DNA of 64,000 bases from an uncultured Clostridia bacterium (GTDB lineage: Bacteria > Bacillota > Clostridia > Oscillospirales > Acutalibacteraceae): positions 1-64,000 of the forward strand of contig CANQGM010000004.1 in NCBI GenBank assembly GCA_947623205.1, given 5' to 3'. Each line of letters begins with the position of its first letter. The stretch's first letter is position 1. Both the position numbers and the translations under genes were made by a program. The notes under the pieces are model-generated. The model searched no databases and was not told the DNA's origin. It was given only the letters and a program-made list of their open reading frames with translations. Below are positions 41,803-49,908 of this stretch, one piece after another.

Positions 41803-42633
41803 TTATTTGCCGAGTTGTTTAAGAAGATAGGGGACAGCGCGCTCAAAATCAACGCCGTAGTCGTTTGAATTAGGGTCTGCGGATGTTATGCGTATGCATT
41901 CAACAGTGTAGTCAGCGGCAATTTTAATTGACTCGTCAAGGGCTTTTCCGTTTGCAAGCGCGCCGACGCAGGTTGATGAAAATATATCTCCTGTACCATG
42001 GTAGCTTTTTGGAAGCCTTTCGTGACAGTATGAGAAGAAAGTATCATTCTTGCTGTCATAACCCATAACGCCGTATTTGCCGTCCATATAAACACCCGTC
42101 AGCACAGCTTTTTCTGCACCGAGGTCAGTAAGCTTTTTAAGAGTATCTTTAAGGTAATCAATTGAGTATTCTGTCTTGTATTCCGTGTCTGTCATAAGAC
42201 AAGCCTCTGTAAGATTCGGTACTATTATATCGGCTTTTGAGCAGACCTTAGCCATAAGCTTTGGAAAATGCTCATCAAATGCCGGATAAAGCTTGCCGTT
42301 GTCAGCCATTGCAGGGTCAACAAAAATAAAGTTATCGTTTGTTTTAAATGTATCAAAAAAGTTTTTTACAAGTTCTGTCTGTTCGGAAGATCCGAGATAA
42401 CCGGTATAAATAGCGTCAAACCCGAAGTTTTCACTCTTCCAGTGGTCGGCTATCGGCTGTATTTGGTCGGTAAGATCTTTGCAAGTAAAGTTATTGAACA
42501 TTGTGTGTGTTGAAAGTACGGCTGTGGGAACGATTGCAGTTTCAATTCCCATAGCGGAAATTATCGGAAGTGCTACGGTAAGCGAGCATTTGCCGACACA
42601 GGAAATATCCTGAATTGTAACTATTCTTTTCAA
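41803..42633 (-). CDS. pdxK: Pyridoxamine/pyridoxal kinase
   Basis: 276 residues, ribokinase-like fold. It phosphorylates B6 vitamers to feed pyridoxal 5'-phosphate. IQDISCVGKCSLTVALPIIS opens the protein; VPNLTEACLMTD is the conserved substrate region, and YHGTGDIFSSTCVGAL (~residue 218) is the catalytic GTGD anion-hole motif with the base Asp. Start TTG 42633 follows AAAAGGAGC. With the S component gene it forms a salvage pair: import then trapping by phosphorylation. It should be cytoplasmic. Confidence 0.92.
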   Translation of the reverse strand: MKRIVTIQDISCVGKCSLTVALPIISAMGIETAIVPTAVLSTHTMFNNFTCKDLTDQIQPIADHWKSENFGFDAIYTGYLGSSEQTELVKNFFDTFKTNDNFIFVDPAMADNGKLYPAFDEHFPKLMAKVCSKADIIVPNLTEACLMTDTEYKTEYSIDYLKDTLKKLTDLGAEKAVLTGVYMDGKYGVMGYDSKNDTFFSYCHERLPKSYHGTGDIFSSTCVGALANGKALDESIKIAADYTVECIRITSADPNSNDYGVDFERAVPYLLKQLGK

Positions 42634-43042
42634 ACAAATCAGCTCCTTTTTAAAGTACAGTTAAATTTTAGCATACAACTGTGCATTTAAAAATAGACAG
42701 TTTTACAAAAAATAACAGGTACAGTTAAAACGTTTTAAATTATCTTAGCTATATATTTCTGTTTTTATTAAGCATTATATATGTATTTAAAATGAGATGA
42801 TATTGGCAAATAAGATATAGACAGCAAAAAATATTTAATGCAAACGAATTTGCAGCATATTTCTATTTTGTCAAACAGTTTTTTAAACATATAATGTTTA
42901 CAACTTGAATACTTTGAGATATATTATAATTGTACTGTATTAGTCGCTTTTCAGTATTTTAAGTATTAAAACCACTATATATACTTTTTTAAATATTAAT
43001 GAAAATTATGAATCTAAGTTTCTTTTTTAGGGGGGACTATTT
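42634..43042. other. Intergenic, AT-rich, no called gene
   Basis: About 410 bases of AT-rich DNA upstream of the micro-ORF. No repeat or RNA gene was found and no clear promoter stands out from the AT background. Confidence 0.4.
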
Positions 43043-43171
43043 TTGAAATTTTCAGGAGATCAACGAGGGACAGAAAAGCAGAGAAGGATCAGTAGCTTTT
43101 TTACAATTTTATGTTTTATAGTTTATGCTTTATTTTCCGTTAATTTATATTTAATTATTAAAATCAATTAA
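43043..43171 (+). CDS. Micro-ORF: 42-residue single-TM protein
   Basis: TTG start at 43043 with a very strong AGGGGGGA site six bases before it. The product has a basic, hydrophilic N-terminus (KFSGDQRGTEKQRRIS) and one hydrophobic helix (FFTILCFIVYALFSVNLYLI). Positive-inside rule: N-terminus in the cytoplasm. I do not recognise a family. It lies ~105 bases before an XRE regulator. The ribosome site is the main evidence that it is translated; the alternative is a chance frame in AT-rich DNA. Confidence 0.5.
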   Translation: MKFSGDQRGTEKQRRISSFFTILCFIVYALFSVNLYLIIKIN

Positions 43172-43277
43172 ATATAAAAATTTTTAGCATTGTAATAATA
43201 AAAAAATCAAAATACGTAATATTTTACGTAGCCAACTTTTGCGAGATAGGTTATAATTTGTCACATAGGGAGGAGAA

Positions 43278-43487
43278 ATGGAAGAACAGAGTATTTTATC
43301 AAAGAAATTAAAATCTATTCGCGAAGAAATGAATGAATCTCAAATGGAATTTGCTTATAACTGCGGTATAAGCACTGAAACATTAAGCCTAATAGAAAGG
43401 GAAAAGGTAAATCCAAATTTAGATACTCTGCAAAAGATTGCTGCATACTTAGGTATAACTGTGTCAGAACTGTTGAAAGAGATTTGA
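43278..43487 (+). CDS. Small XRE-family regulator
   Basis: 69 residues, one HTH_XRE domain: LKSIREEMNESQMEFAYNCG (helices 1-2), STETLSLIEREKVNPNLDTL (recognition helix onward), IAAYLGITVSELLKEI (terminal helix). GGGAGGAG precedes the ATG. It is stand-alone with no effector domain, and is flanked on both sides by micro-ORFs (43043-43171 and 43548-43724). Divergent from the XRE at 15553. Target unknown. Confidence 0.87.
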   Translation: MEEQSILSKKLKSIREEMNESQMEFAYNCGISTETLSLIEREKVNPNLDTLQKIAAYLGITVSELLKEI

Positions 43488-43547
43488 TTAATACGATTAT
43501 TTATATGTTAAATAAAAATATTTCAAAAACAGAAGACGGAGAAAAGT

Positions 43548-43724
43548 ATGTATCTTACGGGCATAGAAGCGTGGGTAATCAAAAATGTCAAATATCAGCT
43601 TGCGTTATATGTGCCTGATTTGTTTTTGGAATATGACAGAGCAAGAAAATTTGTAAACTTATGTAATTCGTTACAAATCAGCTTGGTTCATATTCTGGAT
43701 ATTATTGAAGATGAACTCCCTTAA
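43548..43724 (+). CDS. Micro-ORF: 58-residue protein after the XRE gene
   Basis: ATG 43548 with CGGAG six bases upstream; stop TAA at 43722-43724. Sequence includes MYLTGIEAWVIKNVKYQLAL and then ARKFVNLCNSLQISLVHILD. The second half resembles the last two helices of an XRE domain (pattern: helix, C-N/A-x-L-x-I-S, then I-L-D-I-I-E-D), so it may be a truncated XRE paralogue or a chance likeness. It is probably co-transcribed with the XRE gene 60 bases upstream. I do not recognise a family. Confidence 0.5.
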   Translation: MYLTGIEAWVIKNVKYQLALYVPDLFLEYDRARKFVNLCNSLQISLVHILDIIEDELP

Positions 43725-43835
43725 CAAATAGTATTTAAAGGCAAAATAAATAACTTATAGCTTATGACTCAAGCGGCTGTTACACCGTTTGGGTATCGTG
43801 GGATAAGTATGGCGGTTATTATTCTGTAAAAAAAC

Positions 43836-43865
43836 AAAAAAAGCCCGATTTTATCGGGCTTTTTT
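43836..43865 (-). terminator. Terminator downstream of tRNA-Leu
   Basis: AAAAAGCCCGAT / ATCGGGCTTTTT with a TTT loop, lying immediately 3' of the minus-strand tRNA. Symmetric, so it could also stop plus-strand transcription from the XRE pocket. Confidence 0.8.
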
Positions 43866-43866
43866 G

Positions 43867-43951
43867 TGGTGCACCTGACAGGAATTGAATCTGCACTCCT
43901 TTTGGAAATAGAACCTAAATCTATTGCGTCTGTGAGTTCCGCCACAGGTGC
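43867..43951 (-). tRNA. tRNA-Leu (UAG), degenerate
   Basis: Read on the minus strand from 43951: acceptor GCACCTG pairs with CAGGTGC, discriminator A and an encoded CCA. Anticodon stem ATAGA/TCTAT with loop TTTAGGT gives anticodon UAG. A small variable arm (TCC-AAAA-GGA) fits a class II tRNA-Leu. Abnormal: the invariant D-loop GG reads CA (GAACTCACAGA), and the T-arm pair 53-61 is A-C. A terminator sits directly after it and a TTGACA (43988-43983) ~32 bases before it. It may be a decaying or specialised tRNA. Confidence 0.65.
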
Positions 43952-43974
43952 ATTTTTATATATTTGTAGATAAA

Positions 43975-44075
43975 TCAGGAATTGTCAAATATATATTGTT
44001 TTGCCTGTTTTACGTGAGCAAGATCCTGCATATCTGCAAAATCAGTCACGCCCGCAGATGATTTTGTTCTCTGTT
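43975..44075 (-). pseudogene. Possible C-terminal coding remnant
   Basis: Minus-strand frame ending at TGA (43977-43975): KSSAGVTDFADMQDLAHVKQ then AKQYIFDNS. It has protein-like composition, unlike its AT-rich surroundings, but a stop lies just upstream and there is no start or ribosome site. I cannot assign a family. It may be the tail of a lost gene. Confidence 0.3.
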
Positions 44076-44247
44076 TTTATACAGAAAAAATAATTAAGAT
44101 ACAGATGAATTTATTTTTTATCTTTGTCACATTAGAATATAAATGTTTAATTTTTATATTAAACATACAAATAAAAGTCAATTTTTTATTCAAATTATTT
44201 TAGAAATAAACTTACAATTGACCTGAACAATTATCGTATTTTATGCA

Positions 44248-44276
44248 TTGAATAAGTTAATGTTTTGTGTTATAAT
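44248..44276 (+). promoter_or_regulatory. Promoter of htpG
   Basis: TTGAAT (44248-44253), 17-base spacer, TATAAT (44271-44276) with TGT before it (extended -10). No CIRCE-type inverted repeat was seen nearby. The 44076-44247 stretch upstream is AT-rich and empty. Confidence 0.7.
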
Positions 44277-44371
44277 ACCAATTTAGGAAAAGCAAAATAT
44301 ATGGTAACATTTTACTTTTATCATTTATTATTTTCTGTTTAATGAATAATTTTTAAAAAGGAAGTAATTTT

Positions 44372-46252
44372 ATGGCTAAAAAACAGTTTAAGTCGGAATC
44401 GAAAAGACTTCTTGACCTGATGATCAACTCCATTTATACTCACAAGGAAATTTTTCTGCGTGAGCTTATCTCAAATGCGAGCGATGCAATCGACAAGCTG
44501 TGCTTTATTTCGCTTACAGATGAAAAAGTAGGAATGGACAGAAGCGATTTTAAAATCACTTTAAATGCGAACAAAGACGCGCGCACGCTTACAATAACCG
44601 ATAACGGCATTGGTATGGATAAGGATGAGCTTGAAAATAACCTTGGCACAATTGCGTCTTCGGGTTCATACAAGTTCAAAAAGGAGCTTGACGAAAAGCA
44701 GGATGACATTGACATTATAGGTCAGTTCGGAGTAGGTTTTTACTCCGCATTTATGGTTGCTAAAAAAATAACCGTAAATACAAAAAGGTACGGCTGTGAA
44801 ACAGCATATTGCTGGCAGTCAAGTGGAGCCGACGGATATACAATTAATGAAATTGAAAAGGATGCTCCCGGTACTGAAATTATTATTGAAATAAAAGACA
44901 ACACCGAAGAAGAAAACTATGACGAGTTCCTTGAACAGTACAAAATTCAGGAGCTTGTAAAGAGATATTCCGACTACATACGCTATCCCATTATGATGGA
45001 TATGACGCACAGCCGAGTTAAGGAGAAGACAAAGGACAGCGAAAATCCCGAGTATGAGGATTACACCGAAACCGAAACGCTTAACAGTATGGTCCCTATT
45101 TGGCAGCGTCCCAAAAAGGACGTTTCACAGGAGGAATACGACAAGTTTTACAGCGAAAAATTTATGACAATGGACAAACCGCTGAGAACAATTGTAACTT
45201 CTGTTGAGGGCGTCGTAACATATAAGGCGCTTTTGTTCATACCTTCATCAGCGCCGTACGACTACTATACCAAGGAGTATAAAAAAGGCTTACAGCTGTA
45301 TTCAAGCGGCGTGCTCATTATGGAAAACTGCGAGGAGCTGTTGCCGGAGCATTTTCGTTTTGTTAGGGGCATTGTAGACAGTGCTGATCTGTCTTTGAAT
45401 ATTTCGCGTGAAATGCTTCAGCATGACCGCCGCCTGCTCACAATTGCTCAGAACATTGAAAAGAAAATTAAAAACGAACTCAATGCAATGCTTGCAAATG
45501 AGCGTGAAAACTATGAAAAATTTTTTAATGCATTCGGCAGACAGCTTAAATACGGCGTTGTTTCCGATTACGGAATGCATAAACAGGATTTACAGGAACT
45601 GCTGATGTTCTATTCTTCAACGGAGAAAAAGCTCGTAACACTTTCAGAATATGTTGACAGAATGAAAGAAGGGCAGAAGTTTATTTACTTTGCAACGGGC
45701 GAAAACGCCTCGGCGATAGATACGCTTCCTCAGACAGAGCTGCTCCGTTCAAAGGGTTATGAAATTCTTTACTGTACGGAGGATGTTGACGAATTTACGC
45801 TCCAGACTCTTATGACGTACAAAGAAAAGAAGTTTTGCTCGGCAACAAATGACGACCTTGGAATTGATGATAAAGAGAATAAGGAAGAGGAAAAGAACAA
45901 CAGCGCGCTGCTTACGTTTGTAAAAGAAACTCTCGGCGATAAGGTAAGTGAAGTTGTTGCGTCCAAAAAACTTGTATCTCATCCGGTATGCCTCACAGCA
46001 AAAGGCGGAATTTCATTTGAAATGGAAAAATATTTCAACTCATTTCAACAGGACTCGGGAATGAAAGCACAGCGCGTGCTTGAGCTTAACCTTAATCATT
46101 CTGTTGTTAAGGCAATGGAGAAATCAATTGAAACAGATATAGAGAAAGCAAAAAAATATGCCGAGGTTCTTTATTGTCAGGCCCTTTTAATAGCAGGTCT
46201 GCCGCTTGAAAATCCGTCGGAATACACCGACCTTGTTTGTTCACTTATTTAA
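44372..46252 (+). CDS. htpG: Molecular chaperone HtpG (Hsp90)
   Basis: 626 residues, full-length bacterial Hsp90. It is an ATP-dependent cytoplasmic chaperone. N-terminal GHKL ATPase motifs: FLRELISNASDAIDK, LTITDNGIGMDKDEL, IGQFGVGFYSAFMVAKK. The middle domain includes NISREMLQHDRRL with the catalytic Arg region, and the C-terminal dimerisation part is RVLELNLNHSVVKAME. Ends in the usual short tail without an MEEVD. AAAAAGGAAG precedes the ATG. Monocistronic between its own promoter and a terminator. Confidence 0.97.
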   Translation: MAKKQFKSESKRLLDLMINSIYTHKEIFLRELISNASDAIDKLCFISLTDEKVGMDRSDFKITLNANKDARTLTITDNGIGMDKDELENNLGTIASSGSYKFKKELDEKQDDIDIIGQFGVGFYSAFMVAKKITVNTKRYGCETAYCWQSSGADGYTINEIEKDAPGTEIIIEIKDNTEEENYDEFLEQYKIQELVKRYSDYIRYPIMMDMTHSRVKEKTKDSENPEYEDYTETETLNSMVPIWQRPKKDVSQEEYDKFYSEKFMTMDKPLRTIVTSVEGVVTYKALLFIPSSAPYDYYTKEYKKGLQLYSSGVLIMENCEELLPEHFRFVRGIVDSADLSLNISREMLQHDRRLLTIAQNIEKKIKNELNAMLANERENYEKFFNAFGRQLKYGVVSDYGMHKQDLQELLMFYSSTEKKLVTLSEYVDRMKEGQKFIYFATGENASAIDTLPQTELLRSKGYEILYCTEDVDEFTLQTLMTYKEKKFCSATNDDLGIDDKENKEEEKNNSALLTFVKETLGDKVSEVVASKKLVSHPVCLTAKGGISFEMEKYFNSFQQDSGMKAQRVLELNLNHSVVKAMEKSIETDIEKAKKYAEVLYCQALLIAGLPLENPSEYTDLVCSLI

Positions 46253-46279
46253 TTATTTAAGCTTATAAATAAAATTTTT

Positions 46280-46310
46280 AAGGAAGTCCTTAGGGGCTTC
46301 CTTTTTATTT
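46280..46310 (+). terminator. Terminator after htpG
   Basis: AAGGAAGTCC, loop TTAG, GGGCTTCCTT, then TTTATTTT. Confidence 0.8.
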
Positions 46311-46342
46311 TAATATAAAAATATAAAATATTAAAAAAAGCC

Positions 46343-46371
46343 TTGACTAAAAGCAGTAATTATAATAATAT
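46343..46371 (+). promoter_or_regulatory. Promoter of the GntR-ABC operon
   Basis: TTGACT (46343-46348), 17-base spacer, TAATAT (46366-46371). Confidence 0.65.
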
Positions 46372-46377
46372 TAAAAT

Positions 46378-46396
46378 GTACTAATAATATTAATAC
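46378..46396 (+). promoter_or_regulatory. Probable operator of the GntR regulator
   Basis: GTACTAATAATATTAATAC: an inverted repeat (one mismatch) around a central A, right at the predicted transcription start. YtrA-type GntR proteins bind such palindromes and repress their own operon. Confidence 0.55.
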
Positions 46397-46437
46397 AAAT
46401 AAAGCAGTTGAAAATTATTGCAGAAAGGAGTTATTTT

Positions 46438-46815
46438 GTGTTTCAGCTTGATTTTGCTTCCCGAGTGCCGATTTACGAGCAGCTATATCGAAATGTGGTA
46501 AAGCTGGCCTCTGTCGGTGCAATTAAACCGGGCGACAAACTTCCGCCAGTAAGAACTATTGCAACACAGCTCGGCGTCAATCCTAATACTGCAGCCAAGG
46601 CATATCATATTCTTGAAAACGACGGCTATATTTATACAACGGTAGGCAGGGGCAGTTTTTTGACTGACAAGCTGTCAAAAAATTCGGCTGAAAAAATTAT
46701 GGCGATTGAAGAATTTAAAAAATCGGTTTTAAGCGCGCACACGTTTGGAGCCGAGGAGAAAGAACTTGTAGAATATATACATAAAATTTTTAAAGGAGGC
46801 GAAAACCTTGATTGA
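46438..46815 (+). CDS. GntR-family regulator, YtrA subfamily
   Basis: 125 residues. Winged HTH: RVPIYEQLYRNVVKLASVGA then IKPGDKLPPVRTIATQLGVN and PNTAAKAYHILENDGYIYTT, ending with GRGSFL. The short C-terminus (~45 residues, two helices) is typical of YtrA, which lacks a large ligand domain. GTG 46438 follows AAAGGAG. It overlaps the ABC ATPase gene by 8 bases. YtrA regulators normally repress the ABC transporter operon that they head and respond to cell-wall antibiotics; the inducer here is unknown. Confidence 0.92.
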   Translation: MFQLDFASRVPIYEQLYRNVVKLASVGAIKPGDKLPPVRTIATQLGVNPNTAAKAYHILENDGYIYTTVGRGSFLTDKLSKNSAEKIMAIEEFKKSVLSAHTFGAEEKELVEYIHKIFKGGENLD

Positions 46816-47707
46816 AATTAAAAACCTTACTAAAAAATTTGATAAGGTAGTTGCTGTAAATAATATGAGCGTAAAAATATCTGACGGAGCGGTAGTAGGA
46901 CTTGTAGGAAGTAACGGCAGCGGTAAGTCTACTCTTTTAAGGCTTTTGGCAGGTGTTTATGAACCTGACGCGGGTTCGGTGCTTATTGACGGCAACAGGC
47001 TTTTTGACTGTTCTTCGGCAAAGGGAGAATGTTACTTTATTCCTGACTTTCCGTTCTTTTACAACAACAGCACAATTGACAATATGGCTTTTTTGTACAG
47101 AGAGCTCTATCCTAACTGGAACGAAGATGCTTTTAATCATTATTGTTCTGTTTTTCCAATAAAAAGAAACGCGAAAATTATTAATATGTCTAAGGGTATG
47201 CAGCGGCAGGCGGCGCTTATTCTTGCGCTTTCAACCTGCCCTAAGTATCTGTTTCTTGACGAAATTTTTGACGGGCTTGACCCGGTTGTGCGTCAAATGC
47301 TAAAGCAGATTTTAATTGACCGGGTTTCAGAAAAAAATACAACTGCCGTAATTGCGTCGCACAATCTTCGCGAGCTTGAAGACCTTTGTGACCACGTTTG
47401 CCTTATGCACCGCGGAACGGTAATTATGGAGCGTGAAATTGATGAACTCAGGATTGGTTTGCGCAAGGTTCAGGTTGCGTTTGCCAATGTGCCGGACGTG
47501 CCGAATATTTTTGAGGGTATTAATGTTGTAAACGTTTGGAGAAACGGCAATATTTTTAACATTACAATAAGAGGAACCGAAGAGGAATTTATGCCGAAGC
47601 TCAATGCACTTGATCCGATTTATGTTTCGGCAATGCCGCTTACTCTTGAAGAAATATTTATAAGTGAAATGGGGGCAGCAGGATATGACGCAAACAACAT
47701 CATTTAA
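46808..47707 (+). CDS. ABC transporter ATP-binding protein
   Basis: 299 residues. Walker A VGSNGSGKSTLLRLLAG, signature NMSKGMQRQAALI (reads MSKGM where LSGGQ is usual, common in the YtrB/BcrA drug-export group), Walker B YLFLDEIFDGLD, and the switch His in VIASHNLRELEDL. The C-terminal ~80 residues are the extension of BcrA/NodI-like exporters. Start TTG 46808 inside the regulator gene, after AAAGGAGG. It energises the following permease. Confidence 0.92.
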   Translation: MIEIKNLTKKFDKVVAVNNMSVKISDGAVVGLVGSNGSGKSTLLRLLAGVYEPDAGSVLIDGNRLFDCSSAKGECYFIPDFPFFYNNSTIDNMAFLYRELYPNWNEDAFNHYCSVFPIKRNAKIINMSKGMQRQAALILALSTCPKYLFLDEIFDGLDPVVRQMLKQILIDRVSEKNTTAVIASHNLRELEDLCDHVCLMHRGTVIMEREIDELRIGLRKVQVAFANVPDVPNIFEGINVVNVWRNGNIFNITIRGTEEEFMPKLNALDPIYVSAMPLTLEEIFISEMGAAGYDANNII

Positions 47708-49739
47708 AGAAAAATTCAGGCAGGCGTTTTCAATATTTAAGTGGGATCTAAAATTCTGTTCCGGCACACTTGCAGTATATTCAATACTTGCAGCCGTGTT
47801 TATGACAATAACACTTACACTTTGTATTGTATTCGGAGCATATACGAACAGCACTCATACTTTTAACGATGCAACGGACTTTGCTATGAGTTTTGTTGAA
47901 TCATTTGATTTTGAATCTCCAATGCAGATTTTTCAGATTATTACATCTGCAACGATATATTTGCTCACTGTTGTTTTCACAATTTTATACACAATAAAAG
48001 TGTTCTCTTATCTTCATAACAAACGAAAGGCCGATTTATACGGCTCGCTTCCGGTCAGCCGTATTACGCTTTTCTTTTCAAAATCGTTTTCGGCGCTTAT
48101 TTTCTCGCTTGTTCCGGCTTTGTTTTTTATGGGTATTATGTCAATTATTTCAATATGCTTCGGTCAAACTATCATTCCTGAGGTTTCGCATAATTACATA
48201 AAGCTCATTATGGGAACTCTTGCCTGTGTGTCTGCATACGGTCTTATATCAGTTTGCTGCGGAACAACCTTTAATTCAGTAATTATGTTTATTACGGTTT
48301 GTATAGCATATCCGCTTTCTACTATGTTTGTAAAGGGAGTAATCGGAGGATTTTTCAACGGCTTTTATTCGGACGTTTTAAGAAACAGCTTCATAACGAA
48401 CGCACTCAATCCTCTTGCGGCATATGACGGAATTAATGTTATATACTGGATAATATTTACAATCGCATGTTTTGCGGGTTCGGTTTTTCTGGTAAAGAAA
48501 AGAAAGGCTGAGCGTGCGCAGTCCTCGTTTGCTTACTATTTGCCCTGCCACATAGTAAAAATTCTGGTGTCTTTCCTTATGGGAATATTTTTTGGCACAT
48601 TGTTTGGTTCGCTCAATGTTTTTGGTTACGGTTACTGCGGATTTATATTCGGCTTTATTCTGGGAAGCGTTCCCGCTTTTATTATCAGTCATCTTATATT
48701 TTATAAAGGCTTTTCAGGCCTAATAAAATCATCGGTCACACTTGCGGGACTTTTTGTACTGGTAATAGCCGGAATGGCAATATGTAATTTTGATGTATTC
48801 GGCTACACAAGTTATTCTCCAAAAGCGGACGATATTGTAAGCGCAGGATATATAGATACGTCGGCAACTTTTATACAGTTTGATGAGAACATAAACGAGA
48901 TTGTAAAAAATTCGGCTGAAGATTTTAACGATGAAAAGTCTATAAAGAAGATAATGGAAATACACAGAGACCTGATAACAGAGAATGACCTTTCTTCAAA
49001 TGAAAAATTTATGAACGTGTGGTATGATATACTTCAAAATAATTTAACAATTGATCGAAACTACGGTATAGCTTTTAAACTTAAAAACGGCTCAACAGTT
49101 ACAAGAATTTATTCAGATTTTTTAACTTATTATGTTGGTTCATATAATGAATATTATTCCGAAGTTTCCAGTGTTGCTACAAATGATATTCTGAAAAGTA
49201 AAAAGTATATTCAAAAGTACAGCGGCATTGCGCGTGCGAAAAAAAAACAGTGTAACGATTTAATTATTTCCAATATGTCAAATTATAATATTATGAGAAG
49301 TGCAGTCGTTATCTCTGATGAAAAGAACAATTCGGAGTCAAATTATATTGACTGTGAGAAAATTCGTGAAGCATTTATGAAAGACTTTGCGGCTGACCAA
49401 ACCAATGTTGAAAAAGTGCTTTCTTTATATAAAGGAAATTCTGATGAATATTTTGATTATTATGAAAGCTCTGATGCATATAGCACCTTTGATTATTACA
49501 AATCAAAATATCCCGATTTGGTTTGTCAAATAGATTTTACAGCGGAAAATACTGAAATTTCAAACGATATAGAAGCAATTTTTAACGGAATAGATATAGA
49601 TAACCTTAGTTTCAGTTTTGAAACATACCTCATTCCCAAAAGCTACACAAATACAATTAAAGTATTAAAAGAGTTAAATATTTTAAATGATGATCTTACC
49701 GTCAATAAGAAAAGCCAATATTACGATATGCTTTATTGA
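47685..49739 (+). CDS. ABC transporter permease
   Basis: 684 residues. TM segments are spread between ~20 and ~390 (about ten), including SYLHNKRKADLYGSLPVSR, the cytoplasmic loop typical of ABC-2 exporters of the YtrC/D kind. Residues ~400-684 are a large extracytoplasmic, Asp/Asn/Tyr-rich domain, unusual in length; such domains often sense or bind lantibiotic-like substrates (inference). The ATG at 47685 is taken; a GTG at 47664 is possible. It overlaps the ATPase gene by 23 bases. Forms a regulator-ATPase-permease operon. Confidence 0.87.
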   Translation: MTQTTSFKEKFRQAFSIFKWDLKFCSGTLAVYSILAAVFMTITLTLCIVFGAYTNSTHTFNDATDFAMSFVESFDFESPMQIFQIITSATIYLLTVVFTILYTIKVFSYLHNKRKADLYGSLPVSRITLFFSKSFSALIFSLVPALFFMGIMSIISICFGQTIIPEVSHNYIKLIMGTLACVSAYGLISVCCGTTFNSVIMFITVCIAYPLSTMFVKGVIGGFFNGFYSDVLRNSFITNALNPLAAYDGINVIYWIIFTIACFAGSVFLVKKRKAERAQSSFAYYLPCHIVKILVSFLMGIFFGTLFGSLNVFGYGYCGFIFGFILGSVPAFIISHLIFYKGFSGLIKSSVTLAGLFVLVIAGMAICNFDVFGYTSYSPKADDIVSAGYIDTSATFIQFDENINEIVKNSAEDFNDEKSIKKIMEIHRDLITENDLSSNEKFMNVWYDILQNNLTIDRNYGIAFKLKNGSTVTRIYSDFLTYYVGSYNEYYSEVSSVATNDILKSKKYIQKYSGIARAKKKQCNDLIISNMSNYNIMRSAVVISDEKNNSESNYIDCEKIREAFMKDFAADQTNVEKVLSLYKGNSDEYFDYYESSDAYSTFDYYKSKYPDLVCQIDFTAENTEISNDIEAIFNGIDIDNLSFSFETYLIPKSYTNTIKVLKELNILNDDLTVNKKSQYYDMLY

Positions 49740-49826
49740 CCCGGACGCAGAATAATGCTTTTGGAAAACGCCCGCGCTACAAAAGTTAAATAATGAAAAT
49801 ATTTACAGAAAATTCCATAATTTCTC

Positions 49827-49855
49827 TTGTGTATTTGGTAAAAATAAATTATAAT
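49827..49855 (+). promoter_or_regulatory. Promoter of glgB
   Basis: TTGTGT (49827-49832), 17-base spacer, TATAAT (49850-49855). Confidence 0.65.
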
Positions 49856-49908
49856 AAACGTATGTTAGTGTTTTACTGATTAACCATTAGCAGGAGAAGT
49901 GATTAACT

